Source: JBEIFW01 sp044370695
Lineage (GTDB): Bacteria > Actinomycetota > Acidimicrobiia > Acidimicrobiales > Ilumatobacteraceae
Assembly (NCBI GenBank): GCA_044370695.1
Contig: JBILVB010000083.1
Coordinates: 1 to 17,164, forward strand
Direction of reading: 5' to 3'
Length of the DNA stretch: 17,164 bases
This document shows positions 12,834 to 17,164 of this stretch, piece by piece. The stretch's first letter is position 1, and every line of letters starts with the position of its first letter. The translations under genes and the position numbers were made by a program. Below the pieces are notes generated by a model. That model did no database searches, was not told the origin of the DNA, and worked only from the letters and a program-made list of their open reading frames with translations.

Positions 12834-13286
12834 GTGAAGCTGCGTGCAGGCGACCGCATCCGGCTCGTGCGGGACGACGAGGTCGGCCTGCCCTGCGTGG
12901 CCTACGGCCGAGTGGGTGGCGTGCTCGGCGACGAGGGCCTCGCCGTGGTGATGCTCGACGGCGAGTTGGGCGGAGACGTCGTCGCGCTGTCACGTCTCGA
13001 GCCCGTCCGCGTCGACACGCTGCGGCTCACGGTCCCCACCGACGTGCTCGCCGACCCCGTCGAGCGGACCGGCCTCGCCGGGATGTGGCACGCCGAAGCC
13101 CGAGCGGCCGGGCTGTGCCTCGCTGCCGTCGAGTGCTGGGGCGACGGTCGGCGCGATGAGGCGCAGCGGTGGTCGCTCGGCTCGGTCGTCGCCGACGGCC
13201 AGACATGGGTGCTCACCGCGGCCGTACCTCCGGGTGGCAGCGCAGTCGTGGTCTCCGCCGAGCGCCCCAACCGCTGGGACGGCTGA
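12834..13286 (+). CDS. conserved-looking hypothetical protein, 150 aa
   Basis: I do not recognise this protein. The N-terminal half (KLRAGDRIRLVRDDE, AYGRVGGVLGDEGLAVVML, ALSRLEPV) alternates strands and glycine turns and recalls a small SH3-like barrel. The C-terminal half has one probable helix around GMWHAEARAAGLCLAAVE and further strands ending in GGSAVVVSAERP. There is no signal peptide or membrane segment, so it should be cytosolic. Third codon positions and composition look like real coding sequence, and it fills the gap between divergent and convergent neighbours. Its stop lies 12 bp from that of the convergent ABC-F gene. Confidence is in the gene, not in a function. Confidence 0.65.
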   Translation: MKLRAGDRIRLVRDDEVGLPCVAYGRVGGVLGDEGLAVVMLDGELGGDVVALSRLEPVRVDTLRLTVPTDVLADPVERTGLAGMWHAEARAAGLCLAAVECWGDGRRDEAQRWSLGSVVADGQTWVLTAAVPPGGSAVVVSAERPNRWDG

Positions 13287-13298
13287 GCGACTGCGGGG

Positions 13299-15068
13299 TC
13301 AGAGCACGACGCCGGCGGTCTCTGCCTCGGCTGCGAGCGCCAACCAGGCTTCCTCGGCCGCGTCGAGCACCGCTTGGGCCTGGGCGAGTTGCTCGCCGAG
13401 CGCCGCGATCGACCGGTGGTCGACGACACCGGCCAGCTCGCCTGCCAGCGCATCGCGCCGCGACGTCGCCGCGGCGACGTCGCGCTCGGCCTGCCCGACG
13501 AGGCGGCGCAGCGTCGACGGCGACCGCGTCGGGCTCGGCGCCTTGGCCGCCCGCTCCGGTGCCCGACCGGCGGGTGGCGCCGTCTCCCGGGCCGGTGCCG
13601 AGGCGCTGCGCCAGGCCATCCAGCCTGCGTACCCGCCCCGGATCGACGTCGCACCCCCGCGACCGTCGAGCGCCAGGACCTCGGTGGTCACCCGGTCGAG
13701 GAACGACCGGTCGTGGCTCACCGTCACGAGCGCGCCCGGCCAGTCCTCGAGGAAGTCCTCCAACGCCCGCAACGTGTCGAGATCGAGGTCGTTGGTCGGC
13801 TCGTCGAGCAGCAGGAGGTTCGGTTTCGCCGCGAGGACCATGAGCAGCTGCAGACGGCGACGCTCGCCACCCGACAGCGTGCCGATGGGCGCCCACTGCG
13901 CGTCGGCGTCGAACCAGAACCGCTCCATCAGGCGAGCGTCGGCCCAGTCGGGCTCACGGTGGGGGCCGACCACGGCGTTGCGCACCCGCATCGCCGGGTC
14001 GAGTCGCGCGCCGCGCTGGTCGAGTTCACCCACGACCACGGTGGTGCCGACCTCGACCCGCCCCGAGGCCGGAGCGAGGCGACCGGCGACCAGACCGAGC
14101 AAGGTCGATTTGCCGACGCCGTTGGGCCCGACGACGCCGAGGCGGTCCCCGGGCTCGATGACGAGGTCGACGCTCTCGAGCACCGGAGGCGCCCCGGCGT
14201 AGGCGAAGGTGACCCCGTGGAGCTCGACCACCTTCGAGCCGAGCCGCGTCGTGCCGAGCTCGAGCGCGAGGTCGCCCGGTCGGGCAGCGGAGGCGGGGCG
14301 TCCCTGCACGAGGGCCTCGGCCGCCTCGATCCTGGCCTTGGGTTTGCGCGTGCGCGCCGGCGCCCCGCGCCGCAACCAGGCGAGCTCGGCCCGGGCCAGG
14401 TTGCGCCGGGTCTGCTCGGCCTCGGCCGACCGCTCGGCACGTTCGGCCCGACCCGCGAGATAGGCCGCATAACCCGAGCCCGCGTGCTCGCCGGCCGGCA
14501 CGTGCCGGTAGCCGTGACCGCGGTCGAGCTCCAACACCTCGGTCGTGAGCCGGTCGAGCACGTGGCGGTCGTGCGTGACGAGCACGAGACCGCCCCGGTG
14601 GGCGGCCAGACGGTCCTCGAGGAACGACACGGCGTCGAGATCGAGGTGGTTGGTCGGCTCGTCGAGGATCAGCAGGTCGTGCTCGTCGACGAGCAGCCGG
14701 GCCAGCGCGACCCGCTTGGCCTGCCCGCCCGACAAGGTCGTGCACCGGGCGTCGAACATCCCGCCCATGCCGAGCCGATCGAGGACAGCCTCGGCCTGCC
14801 ACGTGCCGCCCGCTGCCGCGCGCACGTCGACGTCCGGCAGCACCGGATCCTGGTCGAGCACGCCGATCCGCACGCCACGACCGTGGCGCACCTCGCCGGC
14901 CTCGGGTCGGGCGTGGCCGGCGAGCACCCGCAACAACGTGGACTTGCCGCAGCCGTTGATCCCGACCACCCCGAGGCGGTCGCCGGACCCGACCGTCACC
15001 GACACGTCGCGGAACAGGTCGCGGTCGGGTCGGGTCGCGAGCAGACCCCGGGCGTCGACGAGCAGCAC
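13299..15068 (-). CDS. ABC-F family ATPase (Uup-like)
   Basis: A 589-aa protein with two ABC ATPase domains and no membrane helices. Domain 1 has GINGCGKST (Lys42), LSGGQAKRVALARLL and LDEPTNHLDLD (Glu137). Domain 2 has GPNGVGKST (Lys320), LSGGERRRLQLL and LDEPTNDLDLD (Glu423). An arginine-rich linker between them matches the inter-domain tower of ABC-F proteins. Residues about 518-589 form a heptad-like helical hairpin, like the Uup C-terminal coiled coil that binds nucleic acid. ABC-F proteins act on ribosomes (stalled-complex resolution or antibiotic protection); Uup is also linked to DNA repair tolerance. The GTG at 15068 precedes the first strand directly and sits 6 nt after CATGAT; upstream in-frame codons run into the DUF3097 gene. 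Confidence 0.93.
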   Translation of the reverse strand: MLLVDARGLLATRPDRDLFRDVSVTVGSGDRLGVVGINGCGKSTLLRVLAGHARPEAGEVRHGRGVRIGVLDQDPVLPDVDVRAAAGGTWQAEAVLDRLGMGGMFDARCTTLSGGQAKRVALARLLVDEHDLLILDEPTNHLDLDAVSFLEDRLAAHRGGLVLVTHDRHVLDRLTTEVLELDRGHGYRHVPAGEHAGSGYAAYLAGRAERAERSAEAEQTRRNLARAELAWLRRGAPARTRKPKARIEAAEALVQGRPASAARPGDLALELGTTRLGSKVVELHGVTFAYAGAPPVLESVDLVIEPGDRLGVVGPNGVGKSTLLGLVAGRLAPASGRVEVGTTVVVGELDQRGARLDPAMRVRNAVVGPHREPDWADARLMERFWFDADAQWAPIGTLSGGERRRLQLLMVLAAKPNLLLLDEPTNDLDLDTLRALEDFLEDWPGALVTVSHDRSFLDRVTTEVLALDGRGGATSIRGGYAGWMAWRSASAPARETAPPAGRAPERAAKAPSPTRSPSTLRRLVGQAERDVAAATSRRDALAGELAGVVDHRSIAALGEQLAQAQAVLDAAEEAWLALAAEAETAGVVL

Positions 15069-15074
15069 GGACAG

Positions 15075-15080
15075 ATCATG
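15075..15080 (-). promoter_or_regulatory. possible -10 box (CATGAT) of the ABC-F gene
   Basis: On the minus strand CATGAT lies 6 nt before the GTG at 15068. It is a weaker match than TAGCGT but has the leaderless spacing, within a 52-bp divergent gap. Confidence 0.35.
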
Positions 15081-15104
15081 CCGGGCCGATCCGGGCCGGG
15101 CGGT

Positions 15105-15110
15105 TAGCGT
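15105..15110 (+). promoter_or_regulatory. -10 box (TAGCGT) of the DUF3097-MFS operon
   Basis: TAGCGT lies 10 nt before the ATG at 15121, with no ribosome binding site between them. The same hexamer precedes the acyl-CoA dehydrogenase and FKBP genes. Confidence 0.55.
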
Positions 15111-15120
15111 GCCCGATGTC

Positions 15121-15933
15121 ATGGCGTACGAGCGGGACATCCTCGACGAGCCCCGCCGACCGACGGTGCGGTACCCCGAGGTGCCTGCGACGGCGGGCCT
15201 CGTCGTCGAGGACCGCGGCTCGGGCTTCTGCGGCGACGTGGTCGAGACCTCCACCGTGGCGGTCACCCTGCGCGACCGTCACGGCCACGTCCGCCACTTC
15301 CGGTGGAAGCCGGGCGGGTTCCTCCTCGACGGTCGGCCCGTCACGCTCGTGCCCCCGCCCCGGTCGGTGACCCCGGGCGGTGTCCGCACGACCGCGTCGG
15401 GCAGCCTCGCGGCTGCACCGGCCCCGGCCCGGACCGCCCGCGCCGACCGGATCTGGGTGGAGGGGGTCCACGATGCCGAACTGCTCGAGCTCGTCTGGGG
15501 CGACGATCTGCGCGAGCTCGCTGTGGTCGTCGAACCGCTCGGCGGGATCGACCAGCTCGCCCGAGCGGTCGAGCGGTTCGGTCCGGGGCCGGACCGGCGG
15601 CTCGGCGTCCTCGTCGATCACCTCGTCCCCGGTTCCAAGGAGACGCGCCTGGCCGCCGAGGTTCGCTCCCCGTGGGTGCTGATCACCGGCCACCCCTTCG
15701 TCGACGTGTGGGCCGCGATCCGCCCCCACGTCGTCGGGCTCCGGGCCTGGCCCGAGGTCCCCCGCCACCTCGATTGGAAGCAGGGCGTCGCCGAGGCGAT
15801 CGGCGACCGGGACCCGGCGACGTTGTGGCGGCGGCTGCGGGGGCGGGTCCGCTCGTACGCGGACCTCGACCCGTCGCTCGTCGGCGCCGTGGAACGGCTC
15901 CTCGACTTCGTCGCCACCCCGGGGGACCGGTGA
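15121..15933 (+). CDS. DUF3097 family protein
   Basis: A 270-aa cytosolic protein that matches the actinobacterial DUF3097 family by eye: YERDILDEP near the start, GFCGDVV, then RIWVEGVHDAELLE..WGDDLRE, VVEPLGGIDQL and LGVLVDHLVPGSKETR, with HPFVDVWAAIRP after. The family function is not established to my knowledge. The VEG..DA segment (Glu114, Asp118) followed by a strand ending in Asp166 and a PG turn recalls the TOPRIM layout of primases and RNase M5-like proteins, although the second Asp of the usual D.D pair is not present. The ATG at 15121 was preferred over ATG 15116, which opens a different short frame. It is followed by an MFS gene through a GTGA overlap, so they form an operon. Confidence 0.88.
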   Translation: MAYERDILDEPRRPTVRYPEVPATAGLVVEDRGSGFCGDVVETSTVAVTLRDRHGHVRHFRWKPGGFLLDGRPVTLVPPPRSVTPGGVRTTASGSLAAAPAPARTARADRIWVEGVHDAELLELVWGDDLRELAVVVEPLGGIDQLARAVERFGPGPDRRLGVLVDHLVPGSKETRLAAEVRSPWVLITGHPFVDVWAAIRPHVVGLRAWPEVPRHLDWKQGVAEAIGDRDPATLWRRLRGRVRSYADLDPSLVGAVERLLDFVATPGDR

Positions 15934-17156
15934 GCGCACCGGGCGCGCCCGCGGGGTCACCCCCCGGCGCGCCACCGCGGGCCGGCCGCCTCGGAGGCCT
16001 CGGGCGTCTGCTCGGGACCGTCGTCGCCCTCGACGCCGCGTCGAGCATGGTGTTCGCGCTGCTGGCCAGCCTGCGCAGCGAGTACGGGCTCGCCACCTGG
16101 CACCTCGGGCTGATCTCGGGCAGCGCGTTCCTCGGCAGCGTCACCGCGCAGCTCACCCTGGCCGGCTTCGCCGACCGGGGCCGGGCCCGGGCGCTGCTGC
16201 GGATCGGGCTCGGGCTCGCGATCGTCGGGAACCTGCTGTTCGCCGCCGGGTCCAGCGCCGTGGTGTTCGTCGCCGGACGGCTCCTGGCCGGGTTCGGTAC
16301 GGGCTGCTTCTACCCGGCCGCGCGGGCCGTGGCGGCGACCACCGATCCCGACCGGATCGGCCACAACCTCGGTCGGATGGCCGCCGCGAACCTGATCGGG
16401 TTCACGGCCGGGCCGGTGTTCGGCACGGTGCTCGCCGAGATCGCCGGGCTGCGAGCCCCGTTCCTCGTCGCGGCAGCGATCGCCGCGTTGTCCCTCACGC
16501 AGCTCGGACGGTTGCCCATCCCGGCGTCGCTCGAGACGCCGCCCGACCCCACGGCCCGGCGTGAGCCCGTCCTGGCATTCGACCTCCTCCGATCACGGCC
16601 GGTCGCCATCGCCGTCGGGCTCGCCGTCGCGCTGTTCGTCCCGATCGGCATGTACGACGCGCTGTGGTCGCAGTACCTGGCCGACCGGGGGGCGAGCACG
16701 ACGTTCGTGGGCGTGAGCATGGCGATCTACGGCATCCCGTTCGCCCTGCTCGCCTCCGCCGGTGGGCGCCTCGCCGACCGGGTCGGACCCGTGCGGTGCG
16801 CCCTGGCCGGCCTGGCCGTCGCCGCCCCGATGACCTGGCTGTACGGCGTGCTCCCGAACCCGTGGCTGATCGCGTCGGCGTCGATCCTCGAAGCCGGTGT
16901 GCAGGCAGCGAGTTTCCCGGCGACCCAGACCGCCATGGCCCGGGCCTGCCCGCCAGGCCGGCTCGCGGCCGGTCAGGGGCTCGCCGGCGCCTTCCAGCAG
17001 GTGACGGCGGCGACGACGGCGTTCAGCGCCGCTCCGCTCTACGGGGCCACCGGTTCGGCGGTGACCTTCGGCGCGGCCGGCGGACTCGTCGGGGTGTTCG
17101 CCCTCGTCATCGCGTTCGCTCAACGAGCGATGCGGTCGAGCACCAGCGCGCGGTAG
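15930..17156 (+). CDS. MFS transporter
   Basis: A 408-aa major facilitator protein with about 12 hydrophobic helices. A Pro/Gly/Ala-rich cytoplasmic start (SAPGAPAGSPPGAPPRAG) precedes helix 1. Motif A-like loops are GFADRGRARALLR after helix 2 and GGRLADRVGPVRC in the second half. GRLLAGFGTGCFYPAARA corresponds to the conserved helix 4 region. It most resembles drug or metabolite efflux members of the DHA1-like groups; the substrate is unknown. It is distinct in sequence from the MFS protein at 2923-4197. The GTG at 15930 overlaps the DUF3097 stop as GTGA and was chosen for that coupling; the upstream open frame is only a shadow. The end overlaps a possible convergent gene by 37 bp. Confidence 0.88.
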   Translation: MSAPGAPAGSPPGAPPRAGRLGGLGRLLGTVVALDAASSMVFALLASLRSEYGLATWHLGLISGSAFLGSVTAQLTLAGFADRGRARALLRIGLGLAIVGNLLFAAGSSAVVFVAGRLLAGFGTGCFYPAARAVAATTDPDRIGHNLGRMAAANLIGFTAGPVFGTVLAEIAGLRAPFLVAAAIAALSLTQLGRLPIPASLETPPDPTARREPVLAFDLLRSRPVAIAVGLAVALFVPIGMYDALWSQYLADRGASTTFVGVSMAIYGIPFALLASAGGRLADRVGPVRCALAGLAVAAPMTWLYGVLPNPWLIASASILEAGVQAASFPATQTAMARACPPGRLAAGQGLAGAFQQVTAATTAFSAAPLYGATGSAVTFGAAGGLVGVFALVIAFAQRAMRSSTSAR

Positions 17157-17164
17157 ACCACGAC
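17120..17164 (-). CDS. possible 3' end of a minus-strand gene (partial)
   Basis: On the minus strand the last 45 bp read VVVYRALVLDRIAR followed by TGA. Codon third positions are G/C-rich, and the sequence looks like an ordinary C-terminal helix. The piece is too short to assign and overlaps the convergent MFS 3' end by 37 bp, so it could be chance. Confidence 0.35.
   Translation of the reverse strand, partial: VVVYRALVLDRIAR

Noticed and set aside
13374..15107. 577-codon plus-strand open frame opposite the ABC-F gene
   Set aside because: Shadow frame without motifs; both Walker and signature motifs are on the minus strand.
1..17164. A defence system, mobile element or biosynthetic cluster
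   Set aside because: No nuclease/helicase sets, toxin-antitoxin pairs, integrase, transposase, direct-repeat attachment sites or synthase modules were found. Codon style looks uniform across the window.

Overview
The window is very GC-rich and densely coded, with almost all gaps under about 100 bp. Several features point to a high-GC actinobacterium, quite possibly of the Acidimicrobiia: an F420-type luciferase-like oxidoreductase, a DUF3097 protein, the actinobacterial form of Bax-inhibitor-1, a Thr/Ala/Pro-rich secreted M23 peptidase, and many genes whose start codon lies only 6-8 nt downstream of a TAnnnT -10 box (leaderless-type promoters). The taxonomic placement is an inference from gene content and style, not from a marker gene.

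Layout. 1-48: 3' end of an unidentified plus-strand gene. 88-4197, minus strand: a two-domain FKBP-type lipoprotein, a rhodanese-type sulfurtransferase, an LLM-class oxidoreductase (the last two closely coupled) and an MFS transporter. 4296-8045, plus strand: a Bax-inhibitor-1 membrane protein, an M23 peptidase with a repetitive Thr/Pro linker, an acyl-CoA dehydrogenase, and a small LapA-like membrane protein. 8064-8477, minus: a SnoaL-like protein. 8518-10958, plus: an alpha/beta hydrolase and an acyl-CoA synthetase. 11015-12651, minus: a two-gene unit of a 76-aa unknown protein translationally coupled to a Rieske oxygenase alpha subunit. 12834-13286, plus: a 150-aa unknown. 13299-15068, minus: a Uup-like ABC-F ATPase. 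15121-17156, plus: DUF3097 protein overlapping an MFS transporter. 17120-17164: possible 3' end of a minus-strand gene.

Functionally this looks like an ordinary chromosomal stretch of housekeeping and lipid or aromatic catabolic genes (CoA ligase, acyl-CoA dehydrogenase, Rieske oxygenase, F420-type oxidoreductase, hydrolase). No shared pathway can be proven from the order. Two convergent gene pairs are separated by perfect inverted repeats that look like bidirectional terminators (8041-8068 and 10967-11006). I see no rRNA, tRNA, CRISPR array, insertion sequence, integrase or phage gene, and no gap longer than 300 bp. I found no convincing novel multi-gene system. The best leads are the operator-like inverted repeat over the Rieske promoter, the uncharacterised 76-aa Rieske partner, the nested hairpin before the M23 gene, the TOPRIM-like pattern in DUF3097, and the recurrent leaderless promoter architecture.
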